From contig NZ_VSLG01000011.1 of assembly GCF_008919445.1 (NCBI RefSeq), positions 1-64,000 on the forward strand: a DNA stretch of 64,000 bases. The letters run 5' to 3'. The position numbers and the translations under genes were made by a program. This DNA is from Serinicoccus kebangsaanensis (GTDB taxonomy: Bacteria > Actinomycetota > Actinomycetes > Actinomycetales > Dermatophilaceae). This document shows, piece after piece, positions 35,657 to 43,687 of this stretch (its first letter is position 1; each line of letters starts with the position of its first letter). The notes under the pieces are model-generated. The model did not search any database. It saw only the letters and a list, made by a program, of their open reading frames with translations, and was not told the origin of the DNA.

Positions 35657-37123
35657 GTGAGTGCTGGCAACAAGTCCGTCGTCGTGATCGGTGGTGGCCC
35701 GGGTGGCTACGAAGCCGCCCTGGCTGCCGCGCAGCTGGGCGCGGAGGTGACCGTCGTCGAGCGGTCCGGTCTCGGTGGCGCCGCCGTCCTGACCGACTGC
35801 GTGCCGAGCAAGGCGCTCATCGCGACCGCCGACTTCATGGACCGGTTCAGCGCGGCCAAGCGGATCGGCGTGCACTTCGACGGTGCCCAGGTGCCGGGCG
35901 ACCAGGGCGTCACCGCGCACATCGCCGACGTCAACACGCGCATCCTGGACCTCGCGCGGGCGCAGAGCCGCGACATCGGCGAGCGGCTCGAGTCGGCCGG
36001 CGTCGAGGTCGTGCAGGGAGCCGGGTCCCTGCTCGAGGGCGGCAGGGTGCAGATCCTGGAAGGGGTGGAGGACGTCGCCTCGGGGGAGGAGCCGGCGCCG
36101 CACGACGAGGACTGCGACTCCTCGCGGGAGCGGCGCGAGCTGGACGCGGACGTGGTGCTGGTCTCGACCGGGGCGCGTCCCCGGGTGCTGGAGTCGGCCC
36201 GCCCGGACGGTGAGCGGATCCTCACCTGGCAGCAGATCTGGGACCTCACCGAGCTGCCCGAGCACCTCGTGGTCATCGGATCCGGCGTGACCGGCGCGGA
36301 GCTGGCCCACGCCTACCTCGGCCTGGGGTGCCAGGTGACGCTGATCTCCTCCCGGGACCGGGTGCTGCCGGGCGAGGACGCCGACGCCGCCAACGTGGTG
36401 GAGGAGGTCTTCCGCCGCCGGGGGATGACGGTGCTGAACCGCTCACGCGCGGGGGCGGTGCGCCGCGAGGGGGACGGCGTCGTGGTGACCCTCGAGGACG
36501 GCCGGGAGGTGGCGGGCAGCCACGCCCTGCTGGCGGTGGGCTCGATCCCCAACACCTCGGACATGGGGCTGGAGGGGGCCGGGGTGCGGCTGAGCGGCTC
36601 CGGACACATCGAGGTGGACCGGGTGTCGCGGACCAGCGCGCCGGGGGTGTATGCGGCCGGCGACTGCACGGGTGTCTTCCCGCTCGCGTCGATCGCGGCG
36701 ATGCAGGGCCGGATCGCGGTGGCGCACGCGCTGGGCGACGCGGTGGCCCCGCTGTCCCTCGGCAAGGTGAGCTCGAACATCTTCACCGACCCCGAGATCG
36801 CCACCGTCGGCGTGAGCCAGGCCGACGTGGACGAGGGCCGGGTGGATGCCCGGGCGGTCATGCTGCCGCTCACCAAGAACCCGCGGGCCAAGATGCAGAA
36901 CCTGCAGGACGGCTTCGTCAAGCTCTTCGCCCGCAGCGGCAGCGCGACCATCGTCGGGGGAGTGGTGGTGGCGCCCCGGGCCAGCGAGCTGATCTTCCCG
37001 ATCGCGCTCGCCGTCGCCAACCGGCTCAACGTCGACCAGTTCTCCGCCACCTTCACGGTCTACCCGTCGATGAGCGGCTCCCTCTCTGAGGCCGCCCGGC
37101 AGCTGCACGAGATCGCCGACTGA
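35657..37123 (+). CDS. lpdA: LpdA-type NAD(P)H-quinone reductase (flavoprotein disulfide reductase fold)
   Basis: 488 aa. FAD site VVIGGGPGGYEAALAAAQLG, NAD site VVIGSGVTGAELAHAYLGLG, and FAD contact APGVYAAGDCTG. The redox motif is GGAAVLTDCVPSKAL: only one cysteine, where lipoamide dehydrogenase has a Cys-x4-Cys pair. The C-terminal His-x4-Glu proton relay is also not evident. This matches mycobacterial LpdA, which reduces quinones and not lipoamide. It is cytosolic. The GTG at 35657 gives the family N-terminus; TTG at 35645 is an alternative. Repeats start 7 bp after the stop. Confidence 0.88.
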   Translation: MSAGNKSVVVIGGGPGGYEAALAAAQLGAEVTVVERSGLGGAAVLTDCVPSKALIATADFMDRFSAAKRIGVHFDGAQVPGDQGVTAHIADVNTRILDLARAQSRDIGERLESAGVEVVQGAGSLLEGGRVQILEGVEDVASGEEPAPHDEDCDSSRERRELDADVVLVSTGARPRVLESARPDGERILTWQQIWDLTELPEHLVVIGSGVTGAELAHAYLGLGCQVTLISSRDRVLPGEDADAANVVEEVFRRRGMTVLNRSRAGAVRREGDGVVVTLEDGREVAGSHALLAVGSIPNTSDMGLEGAGVRLSGSGHIEVDRVSRTSAPGVYAAGDCTGVFPLASIAAMQGRIAVAHALGDAVAPLSLGKVSSNIFTDPEIATVGVSQADVDEGRVDARAVMLPLTKNPRAKMQNLQDGFVKLFARSGSATIVGGVVVAPRASELIFPIALAVANRLNVDQFSATFTVYPSMSGSLSEAARQLHEIAD

Positions 37124-37130
37124 CCCCACC

Positions 37131-37218
37131 GACCGGCCGCACGGTCTGCGTCGACCGGCCGCACGGTCTGCGTCGACCGGCCGCACGGTCTGCGTCGACC
37201 GGGCGCACGGTTTGCGTC
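37131..37218. repeat. 22-bp tandem repeat, 4 units (family A)
   Basis: Units at 37131, 37153, 37175 and 37197 start GACCGGCCGCACGG (GACCGGGCGC in the last) and end TGCGTC. Each unit boundary creates GTCGAC, and CGGTC...GACCG across the boundary can form a 5-bp stem with a 6-nt loop. Same family as at 18.4 and 26.2 kb. Confidence 0.9.
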
Positions 37219-37280
37219 GACCGGGCGTCGCGTGTGGTTGCTCTCAGGCCGACCGGGCGTCGCGTGTGGTTGCGGGGCGA
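37219..37280. repeat. 32-bp tandem repeat, about 2 units, forward (family B)
   Basis: Units at 37219 and 37251 begin GACCGGGCGTCGCGTGTGG; the second loses its last bases. The ACCGGGCGTCGC core equals the complement of the 8-kb array. The array follows the 22-bp array without a gap. Confidence 0.78.
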
Positions 37281-37285
37281 GGTCT

Positions 37286-37438
37286 CAGCCAACCATTGAC
37301 GACGCTCGGTGGGGGTTCAGCCAACCATTGACGACGCTCGGTGGGGGTTCAGCCAACCATTGACGACGCTCGGTGGAGGTTCAGCCAACCATTGACGACG
37401 CTCGGTGGGGGTTCAGCCAACCATTGACGACGCTCGGT
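37286..37438. repeat. 32-bp tandem repeat, 5 units, inverted (family B)
   Basis: Units at 37286, 37318, 37350, 37382 and 37414, each CAGCCAACCATTGACGACG, then CTCGGTGG plus a G-run. They are nearly identical (one G-to-A in unit 3); the fifth is cut short where the biotin carboxylase stop codon begins. With 37131-37280 this fills the whole 314-bp gap between lpdA and the carboxylase gene; no ORF or RNA gene is seen there. Confidence 0.92.
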
Positions 37439-39216
37439 CAGTCCTTGAGCTCGCAGATGGCGGCGCCGTTGGTCACCGTGTCGCCGACGGCGGCGGACAG
37501 GCCGGTCACGGTGCCGGACTTGTGCGCCTTGATCGGCTGCTCCATCTTCATCGCCTCCAGCACGACCACCACGTCGCCCTGGGCCACGCTCTGGCCCTCC
37601 TCGACGGCGATCTTGACGATGGTGCCCTGCATCGGCGCCGTCACCGCGTCGCCGGAGGTCGCGGCCCCGCCACCTCCACCACGGGTGCGCTTGGGCGCCT
37701 TCTTCCGTCCCCCCGTGGCACCGCCGCCGGCTGCCCCGAGGGCGAGACCGGCGGGCAGCGAGACCTCGAGCCGCTGACCGCCGACCTCGACGACGACCTG
37801 CTGCCGCTCGCCCTGCTCGCCGGGCTCGTCGGCCGTCGGTCCGGAGTAGGGCTCGATCTGGTTGTCGAAGTCCGTCTCGATCCACCGGGTATGCACGGTG
37901 AAGGCTGCGTCCGGGTCCTCGGGGGCGAACGCCGGGTCCGACACCACGGCCCGGTGGAAGGGGAGCACGGTCGGCATACCCTCCAGCTCGAACTCCGCGA
38001 GCGCCCGCCGCGAGCGCGCCAGCGCCTCGGCGCGGGTGCGGCCGGTCACGACGAGCTTGGCCAGCATGGAGTCGAAGGCCCCGGCCACGGTGTCGCCCTC
38101 GACCACGCCGGAGTCCAGGCGCACGCCCGGACCCGACGGGGGGCGGAAGACCAGGGCCGTGCCCGGCGCGGGCATGAAGTCGCGCCCCGCGTCCTCGGCG
38201 TTCAGGCGGAACTCGAAGGAGTGCGCGTGCGGCACCGGGTCGTCGTAGCCCAGCTCCTCGCCGTCGGCGATGCGGAACTGCTCACGCACCAGGTCGACGC
38301 CGGTCACCTCCTCGGTGACGGGGTGCTCCACCTGCAGCCGGGTGTTGACCTCCAGGAAGGAGATGTCGCCCTCCGGGCCGACGAGGAACTCGCAGGTGCC
38401 GGCACCGACATAGCCGGCCCTGCTCAGGATCGCCTTGCTCGCCCGCACCAGCTCGGCGTGCTGCTCCTCGGACAGGAAGGGCGCGGGCGCCTCCTCGACG
38501 AGCTTCTGGTTGCGGCGCTGCAGCGAGCAGTCCCGGGTGGACACGACGACGACGTTGCCGTGCTGGTCGGCCAGGCACTGTGTCTCCACGTGCCGGGGGC
38601 GGTCCAGGAACCGCTCCACGAAGCACTCGCCCCGACCGAAGGCGGTGACCGCCTCGCGCACCGCGGAGTCGTACAGGTCCGGGATCTCCTCCATCGTGCG
38701 GGCCACCTTGAGGCCACGCCCGCCGCCGCCGTAGGCCGCCTTGATCGCCACCGGCAGCCCGTGCTCCTCGGCGAACGCGACGACCTCGTCCGGTCCCTCC
38801 ACCGGGTCGGTCGTCCCTGGCACCAGCGGCGCCTCGGCGTCGAGCGCGATGTGCCGTGCCTTGACCTTGTCGCCGAGGGCGTCGATCGCCTCGGGGGAGG
38901 GGCCGATCCAGGTCAGTCCTGCCTCGGTCACCGCCGCCGCGAAGGAGGCGTTCTCGGCGAGGAAGCCGTAGCCGGGGTGCACGGCGTCCGCGCCGGCCTG
39001 ACGGGCGACGTCGAGCAGCTTCTGCTGGACCAGGTAGGACTCACCGGGGGTGGCCCCGCCCAGGGCGTACGCCTCGTCGGCCACCTTGACGTGCAGCGCG
39101 TCGCGGTCGGGGTCGGCGTAGACGGCGACCGAGCCCAGGCCCGCGTCCTGGCAGGCGCGGGCGATACGCACGGCGATCTCGCCGCGGTTGGCTATGAGGA
39201 CCTTGCTGATCGGCAT
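37438..39216 (-). CDS. Acyl-CoA carboxylase alpha subunit (biotin carboxylase + BCCP)
   Basis: 592 aa. The ATP-grasp biotin carboxylase (about 1-450) shows [14 protein letters not shown], the glycine loop [12 protein letters not shown] and [16 protein letters not shown]. The biotinyl lysine is in [15 protein letters not shown], 40 residues from the end. It carboxylates biotin for transfer to an acyl-CoA by a separate beta subunit, likely the one at 41 kb or another in the genome. The ATG at 39216 is preferred to the GTG at 39225 because TAGGGT is 7 nt upstream. The substrate range (acetyl-, propionyl- or other CoA) cannot be read from this subunit. Confidence 0.93.
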   Translation of the reverse strand: MPISKVLIANRGEIAVRIARACQDAGLGSVAVYADPDRDALHVKVADEAYALGGATPGESYLVQQKLLDVARQAGADAVHPGYGFLAENASFAAAVTEAGLTWIGPSPEAIDALGDKVKARHIALDAEAPLVPGTTDPVEGPDEVVAFAEEHGLPVAIKAAYGGGGRGLKVARTMEEIPDLYDSAVREAVTAFGRGECFVERFLDRPRHVETQCLADQHGNVVVVSTRDCSLQRRNQKLVEEAPAPFLSEEQHAELVRASKAILSRAGYVGAGTCEFLVGPEGDISFLEVNTRLQVEHPVTEEVTGVDLVREQFRIADGEELGYDDPVPHAHSFEFRLNAEDAGRDFMPAPGTALVFRPPSGPGVRLDSGVVEGDTVAGAFDSMLAKLVVTGRTRAEALARSRRALAEFELEGMPTVLPFHRAVVSDPAFAPEDPDAAFTVHTRWIETDFDNQIEPYSGPTADEPGEQGERQQVVVEVGGQRLEVSLPAGLALGAAGGGATGGRKKAPKRTRGGGGGAATSGDAVTAPMQGTIVKIAVEEGQSVAQGDVVVVLEAMKMEQPIKAHKSGTVTGLSAAVGDTVTNGAAICELKD

Positions 39217-39223
39217 GGGGGTC

Positions 39224-39229
39224 ACCCTA
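39224..39229 (-). promoter_or_regulatory. -10 box, carboxylase alpha gene (leaderless type)
   Basis: TAGGGT on the minus strand, 7 nt before the ATG at 39216. It lies between that ATG and the end of the MerR gene, which therefore does not share a transcript start with it. Confidence 0.5.
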
Positions 39230-39271
39230 GACCCAGAGGTATGCCGTCCCGCGCCACAGGTGCGGGGGTGC

Positions 39272-39658
39272 TCAACTCAGCCGCTCCACGTCCTCGGCGC
39301 AGCGCTGCTCCAGCTCGTCCAGCTCGCGCAGGCTGTCCTCGATGTCCCGCCGGCGACGCTCGAGGTCGGCGCGGCGGTCGCCGATCTGGGACAGCAGGTA
39401 GCGCAGCTGGCCGACCTCTCCCGGCTGGTCGTCGTACATGTCCAGGATGGTGGCGATCTCCTCCAGCGAGAAGCCCAGCCGACGTCCGCGCAGGATGAGC
39501 GAGAGGCGGGTGCGCTCCCGGCGGTGGTAGATGCGGCGCTGGCCCTCGCGGTCCGGCGCGAGCAGCCCGAGGTGCTCGTAGTGGCGCAGGGCCCGATGGG
39601 TCACGTCGTAGTCGTCGGCCATCTGCGCGATGGTCCACGTCGTTGTGGCGTCAGTCAT
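39272..39658 (-). CDS. MerR-family transcriptional regulator
   Basis: 128 aa. The winged-helix N-terminus is [26 protein letters not shown] and [27 protein letters not shown]; the C-terminal half is a long dimerisation coiled coil (about 75-125, [20 protein letters not shown]). No metal-binding cysteine cluster is present, so it probably senses an organic ligand such as an acyl-CoA. It diverges from the acyl-CoA dehydrogenase gene across a palindrome-bearing promoter region, and a Liu-type role in fatty or branched-chain acyl degradation is the best inference. Confidence 0.85.
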   Translation of the reverse strand: MTDATTTWTIAQMADDYDVTHRALRHYEHLGLLAPDREGQRRIYHRRERTRLSLILRGRRLGFSLEEIATILDMYDDQPGEVGQLRYLLSQIGDRRADLERRRRDIEDSLRELDELEQRCAEDVERLS

Positions 39659-39688
39659 GGTTGTCCTTACGTCAAGGTGCCTACCGAC

Positions 39689-39724
39689 ATCTTGCTTGAC
39701 CTTCGCGTCAACGTCAAGCAGGAT
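39689..39724. promoter_or_regulatory. Mirror-image MerR promoter/operator
   Basis: Palindrome CTTGAC-N12-GTCAAG (39695-39718). Plus-strand promoter: TTGACC (39696), 17 nt, CAGGAT (39719). Minus-strand promoter: TTGACG (39717-39712), 17 nt, CAAGAT (39694-39689). One bound dimer would cover both. A half-site-like CCTTACGTCAAGG at about 39665-39677 lies nearer the merR gene. Confidence 0.65.
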
Positions 39725-39783
39725 GGGAGGACGGCTGGCGGTCCCGCCACCACCGGTGAAGTTGAGCGAGGAGGCGGACGAGG

Positions 39784-40968
39784 ATGTTCGAACTGACGCA
39801 GGACCACGAGGAGTTCCGCCAGCTGGTGCGCGAGTTCGCGACGGGGGAGATCGCACCGCACGTCGACAAGTGGGACGCCGACGCCCACTTCCCGACCGAC
39901 CTGGTGCCCAAGATGGGTGAGCTCGGGCTCTTCGGTCTCAACGCACCGGAGGAGTTCGGCGGGGCGGGCACCGAGCACGGGGGCTTCACCTACACCTGCC
40001 TGGCGATCGAGGAGCTGGGGCGGATCGACCAGTCGATCGGGATCACCCTGTCCGCGGGCGTGGGCCTGGGCATCAACCCGATCCTGTCCTTCGGGACCCA
40101 GGAGCAGAAGGAGCGCTACCTGCCCGACCTGCTCGCGGGCAAGGCGCTGGCCGGCTTCGGGCTGACGGAGCCGGATGCCGGGTCGGACGCCGCCGCCAGC
40201 AAGACGAAGGCGGTCCTGGACGACGGCGACTGGGTCATCAACGGGTCCAAGGCCTTCATCACCAACTCCGGGACCGACATCACCTCCGTGGTGACCGTCA
40301 CCGCCAGGACCGGCCAGACCGCTGACGGCAAGCCGGAGATCAGCGCGATCATGGTGCCCGCCGGCACCGACGGCTTCGAGGTCGAGCCGGCCTACCGCAA
40401 GCTGGGCTGGCACATCTCCGACACCCACGGGCTGACCTTCGCCGACTGCCGGGTGCCCGAGGACCACCTGCTCGGCGAGCGGGGCGAGGGCTTCAAGCAG
40501 TTCCTCAAGACCCTGGACGACGGGCGGATCGCGATCTCGGCGCTCGCCGTCGGCTGCGCCCAGCGGATGCTGGAGGAGTGCACGGCCTACAGCCAGGAGC
40601 GCACCGCCTTCGGCCGGCCGATCGCCGTCAACCAGGGCGTGTCCTTCCAGATCTCCGACCTGGCGGTCATGGTCGAGGCGGCCCGTCTGCTCACCTACAA
40701 GGCGGCCTGGCTCAAGGACGAGCAGGAGGCCGGTCGGCGCTCGGTCGCCGAGGTGAAGCAGGCCGCGGCCGTCGCCAAGCTCTACTCCACCGAGGCCGCC
40801 GTCACCTCCACCCGCATCGCCACCCAGGTCTTCGGGGGCAACGGCTTCATGGAGGAGTACCCCGTCGCCCGGTTCTACCGCGACTCCAAGATCCTCGAGA
40901 TCGGCGAGGGGACGTCCGAGGTGCAGCGCATGGTCATCGCGCGCGGTCTCGGTCTGCCCGCGCGCTGA
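39784..40968 (+). CDS. Acyl-CoA dehydrogenase
   Basis: 394 aa, a standard FAD flavoenzyme that introduces the alpha-beta double bond in acyl-CoA. FAD/substrate motifs: GFGLTEPDAGSDAAASKTKA, FITNSGTD and QVFGGNGFMEEYPV. The catalytic glutamate is in YRDSKILEIGEGTSEVQR. A GAGGAGG site precedes the ATG. Control by the divergent MerR regulator is likely. Followed after 23 bp by a carboxyltransferase gene, so the pair may oxidise and then carboxylate one acyl chain as in leucine or similar catabolism. Confidence 0.94.
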   Translation: MFELTQDHEEFRQLVREFATGEIAPHVDKWDADAHFPTDLVPKMGELGLFGLNAPEEFGGAGTEHGGFTYTCLAIEELGRIDQSIGITLSAGVGLGINPILSFGTQEQKERYLPDLLAGKALAGFGLTEPDAGSDAAASKTKAVLDDGDWVINGSKAFITNSGTDITSVVTVTARTGQTADGKPEISAIMVPAGTDGFEVEPAYRKLGWHISDTHGLTFADCRVPEDHLLGERGEGFKQFLKTLDDGRIAISALAVGCAQRMLEECTAYSQERTAFGRPIAVNQGVSFQISDLAVMVEAARLLTYKAAWLKDEQEAGRRSVAEVKQAAAVAKLYSTEAAVTSTRIATQVFGGNGFMEEYPVARFYRDSKILEIGEGTSEVQRMVIARGLGLPAR

Positions 40969-40991
40969 GGCCGGCTGGCACGATGGTCGAC

Positions 40992-42566
40992 ATGGACACC
41001 ACGGGCAGCGCACCGGGGCCGACCGGCGGTGACGCCCGGGTGACCGAGCTGCGCAGCCGGCTGGAGACGGCATACCAGGCGTCGGCCGAGCCGACCGAGC
41101 GCGCCCGCCAGAAGCTCGACGACCAGAACAAGCTCTACGTCCGTGAGCGGATCGCGCTGCTCTTCGACGAGGGGACCTTCGTCGAGGACGCGAGGTATGC
41201 CAACGCCACCGCGGAGGGGCTGCCCGCCGACGGTGTGGTGACCGGCCGGGGCGAGGTGGACGGGCGCGCGGCGATCGTGGTCGCGAACGATCCGACGGTC
41301 AAGGCCGGGTCCTGGGGGGCGCGGACGGTCGAGAAGATCATCCGGGCCACTGAGGCGGCGCTGCGCGAGGAGCTGCCGATCTTCTGGTTCGTGGACTCCG
41401 CGGGTGCGCGGATCACCGACCAGGTCGACCTCTTCCCCGGGCGGCGCGGCGCCGGCCGGATCTTCCACAACCAGGTGGCGCTGTCCGGCAAGGTGCCGCA
41501 GATCTGCTGCCTGTTCGGGCCGAGCGCCGCCGGGGGCGCCTACATCCCGAGCTTCACCGACCTCATCATCATGGTGGAGGGCAACGCGTCGATGTATCTC
41601 GGCAGCCCCCGGATGGCCGAGATGGTCGTGGGGGAGCAGGTCAGCCTGGAGGAGATGGGCGGGGCGCGGATGCACTGCACCGTCTCGGGCGTGGGTGACC
41701 TGCTGGCCGCGGACGACACCGAGGCGATCGAGCTGGCGCGCCACTTCTTCTCCTACCTGCCCGAGTCCTGGCGTGCCCCCGTGCCCGCCTACCAGGCGGA
41801 GGAGCCGGCGGCGCCGCTGGAGCGGCATACCGTCCCCGAGGCGGAGTCGGTGCCCTTCGACGTGCACGACGTCATCGACGGCATCGTCGACGACGACAGC
41901 TTCTTCGAGGTCAAGCCGCTCTTCGCCGCAGAGCTGGTCGTGGGTCTGGGGCGGGTCGACGGCCAGACCGTCGGGATCGTCGCCAACAACTCGGCGGTCA
42001 AGGGCGGGGTGCTCTTCACCGACTCGGCCGACAAGGCGGCGCGCTTCATCTGGCTGTGCGACGCCTACGGCATACCCCTCATCTATCTGGCGGACGTCCC
42101 CGGCTTCATGATCGGGTCCGAGGTCGAGCGCGGCGGCATCATCCGGCACGGCGCGAAGATGGTCTCGGCGGTCAGCGAGGCGACGGTGCCGCAGCTGTGC
42201 ATCGTGCTCCGGAAGGCCTACGGCGCCGGGCTGTATGCCATGGGCGGGCCCGGTTTCGGACCGGACGCGACGATCGCGCTCCCGACCGCACGGATCGCGG
42301 TGATGGGCCCGGAGGCGGCCGTGAACGCGGTCTACGCCAACAAGATCGCCGGGATCGAGGACGAGGCCGAGCGGCAGCGCTTCATCGACGCGCGGCGGGC
42401 GGAGTACCTCGAGGACGTCGACCTCGAGCGGCTGGCCGCCGACCTGGTCATCGACGCGATCACCGAACCGGAGGACCTCCGCGCGGAGATCGTGCACCGG
42501 CTCCGGTATGCCGCACGCCGGGACCGGCACTTCTCCACCCGACGCCGGAGCATCCCGCCGGTCTGA
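40992..42566 (+). CDS. Acyl-CoA carboxylase beta subunit (carboxyltransferase)
   Basis: 524 aa. Two crotonase-like halves: N-terminal RERIALLFDEGTFVE, DSAGARITDQVDLFPGRRGAG and GPSAAGGAYIPSFTD; C-terminal YLADVPGFMIGSEVERGGI and KAYGAGLYAMGGPGFGPD. It transfers carboxyl from biotin to an acyl-CoA alpha or gamma carbon. DVPGFMIGSEVE differs from the propionyl-type DVPGFLPGTDQE, so a methylcrotonyl- or geranyl-like substrate is possible but unproven. ATG at 40992 (7 nt after CACGAT) or 40983. The alpha subunit partner is probably at 37.4 kb. Confidence 0.9.
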   Translation: MDTTGSAPGPTGGDARVTELRSRLETAYQASAEPTERARQKLDDQNKLYVRERIALLFDEGTFVEDARYANATAEGLPADGVVTGRGEVDGRAAIVVANDPTVKAGSWGARTVEKIIRATEAALREELPIFWFVDSAGARITDQVDLFPGRRGAGRIFHNQVALSGKVPQICCLFGPSAAGGAYIPSFTDLIIMVEGNASMYLGSPRMAEMVVGEQVSLEEMGGARMHCTVSGVGDLLAADDTEAIELARHFFSYLPESWRAPVPAYQAEEPAAPLERHTVPEAESVPFDVHDVIDGIVDDDSFFEVKPLFAAELVVGLGRVDGQTVGIVANNSAVKGGVLFTDSADKAARFIWLCDAYGIPLIYLADVPGFMIGSEVERGGIIRHGAKMVSAVSEATVPQLCIVLRKAYGAGLYAMGGPGFGPDATIALPTARIAVMGPEAAVNAVYANKIAGIEDEAERQRFIDARRAEYLEDVDLERLAADLVIDAITEPEDLRAEIVHRLRYAARRDRHFSTRRRSIPPV

Positions 42567-42850
42567 TGAGGCGGGAACGGGCGCGGGCGGGCAGGGGACC
42601 CCTGCTCCTGGGTGCGCTGGGAGCGGTGATCGTGGTGACTGGCCTCGTGGTGATGCTCACAGCACCCCAGGAGTTCGGGTGGTTCGCCTATCAACCGCTG
42701 CCGCTCGAGCAGCCCCTTCCTCATGGCGTGACGGCGCAGTCCGCCAGCGGCGTGGCCCTGGCAGTTCTCGGTCTTGTCCTGCTCTCGCTCGCGGTGGGAT
42801 ACCGCTTCGGGTTGCAGCGGGGACGGGGTGAAGAAACAGTTAACCGATAA
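42566..42850 (+). CDS. Small two-TM membrane protein
   Basis: 94 aa. Two hydrophobic segments (about 14-34 LLLGALGAVIVVTGLVVML and 64-83 GVALAVLGLVLLSLAVGYRFG) flank a short extracellular loop with EFGWFAYQPLP. It starts in a TGATG overlap with the carboxyltransferase gene. Codon use is less GC-biased than in its neighbours. No family is recognised. Confidence 0.65.
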   Translation: MRRERARAGRGPLLLGALGAVIVVTGLVVMLTAPQEFGWFAYQPLPLEQPLPHGVTAQSASGVALAVLGLVLLSLAVGYRFGLQRGRGEETVNR

Positions 42851-42863
42851 GTTCAGTGTCTGC

Positions 42864-42869
42864 TACGCT
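42864..42869 (+). promoter_or_regulatory. -10 box, ArsR-SRPBCC pair (leaderless type)
   Basis: TACGCT, 6 nt from the GTG at 42876. The preceding AT-richer stretch 42837-42855, with GTTAAC, is the likely place for an ArsR operator. Confidence 0.5.
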
Positions 42870-42875
42870 GCACCC

Positions 42876-43217
42876 GTGCCTGACATCGACGCCGCAGCGA
42901 CGGCGATCGCGCACGTCTCACGGCGGACCATGGTCGAGCGGCTGGTGACCGGCCCGGCGACCGTGTCCGAGCTCGCCACGCTGCTCGAGGTCAGCCTGCC
43001 GGCGACCCTCAAGCACCTCGACCGGCTGGAGGAGGGCGGGGTCGTGCAGCGCAGCAAGCACGGCCGCGTGGTCACGGTGACCCTCGTGCCGGGTGCGCTG
43101 GAGCCGCTCGGTGAGTGGGCGGCGCGCACCCGGCTCTTCTGGTCACACCATCTGGATCGGTATGCCGCTCACCTCGGCGCCGAGTCATCGCACCGCGACG
43201 AAGGGAACACCCCATGA
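42876..43217 (+). CDS. ArsR-family winged-helix regulator
   Basis: 113 aa. HTH core ATVSELATLLEVSLPATLKHLDRL with wing VVQRSKHGRVVTVTL. The metal-site cysteines of classical ArsR/SmtB are absent. This sub-group is typically co-transcribed with an SRPBCC protein and represses its own operon. The GTG at 42876 has TACGCT 6 nt upstream; the longer frame back to 42774 overlaps the previous gene. It ends in a 4-nt overlap with the SRPBCC gene. Confidence 0.87.
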   Translation: MPDIDAAATAIAHVSRRTMVERLVTGPATVSELATLLEVSLPATLKHLDRLEEGGVVQRSKHGRVVTVTLVPGALEPLGEWAARTRLFWSHHLDRYAAHLGAESSHRDEGNTP

Positions 43218-43651
43218 GCGCTACCACCATCACCATCTCCCGGCACGTGCCCGCCGACGCAGAGCGAGCCTTCCACGCCTGGATGGATCCCGACGAGCTG
43301 GCGCAGTGGTGGTGGCCGCAGTGGCCGGACACGACCTACGAGATCGACCCGCGCGAGGGCGGAGCGGTGCGGATCTACAGCGCCGCGGTCGGGATGGGGG
43401 TGACCGGCACCATCACCACCTACGACCGGCCGCGGAAGTTCTCCATGACCTGGATCTGGATCAGCGACGGGTCCGAGGCAGAGGTCGACGGCGCGCCGGT
43501 GGTGGACACCGTGCAGGTGGTCTTCGACGAGGGGTCGGACGGCACCGAGGTGACCGTGCGCCACACCTCGACCGAGCACGAGGAGGACGGCGGCGCCGAG
43601 CAGGGGTGGAACGACGTGCTGGACCGGCTGCCCGGACACCTGTCCGGCTGA
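43214..43651 (+). CDS. SRPBCC (AHSA1/CalC-like) protein
   Basis: 145 aa, a START/Bet v 1-like fold with a hydrophobic pocket: ISRHVPADAERAFHAWMDPDELAQWWWP at the start, GGAVRIYSAAVG, YDRPRKFSMTWIW and EQGWNDVLDRLPGHL. Such proteins bind a hydrophobic ligand; some confer resistance to natural products. Coupling to the ArsR regulator (ATGA overlap) suggests ligand-induced expression. The ligand is unknown. Confidence 0.87.
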   Translation: MSATTITISRHVPADAERAFHAWMDPDELAQWWWPQWPDTTYEIDPREGGAVRIYSAAVGMGVTGTITTYDRPRKFSMTWIWISDGSEAEVDGAPVVDTVQVVFDEGSDGTEVTVRHTSTEHEEDGGAEQGWNDVLDRLPGHLSG

Positions 43652-43687
43652 GTCCGTCGCGCCCGCCGGGCAGGGCAGGATGGGTGC

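Noticed and set aside
37131-37438. CRISPR array
   Set aside because: Units of 22 or 32 bp are directly contiguous with no variable spacers, and no cas genes are present.
42566-42850. Extension of the carboxyltransferase reading frame into the next gene
   Set aside because: The TGA at 42564 is in frame and the downstream protein is a separate small membrane protein in another frame with its own ATG.
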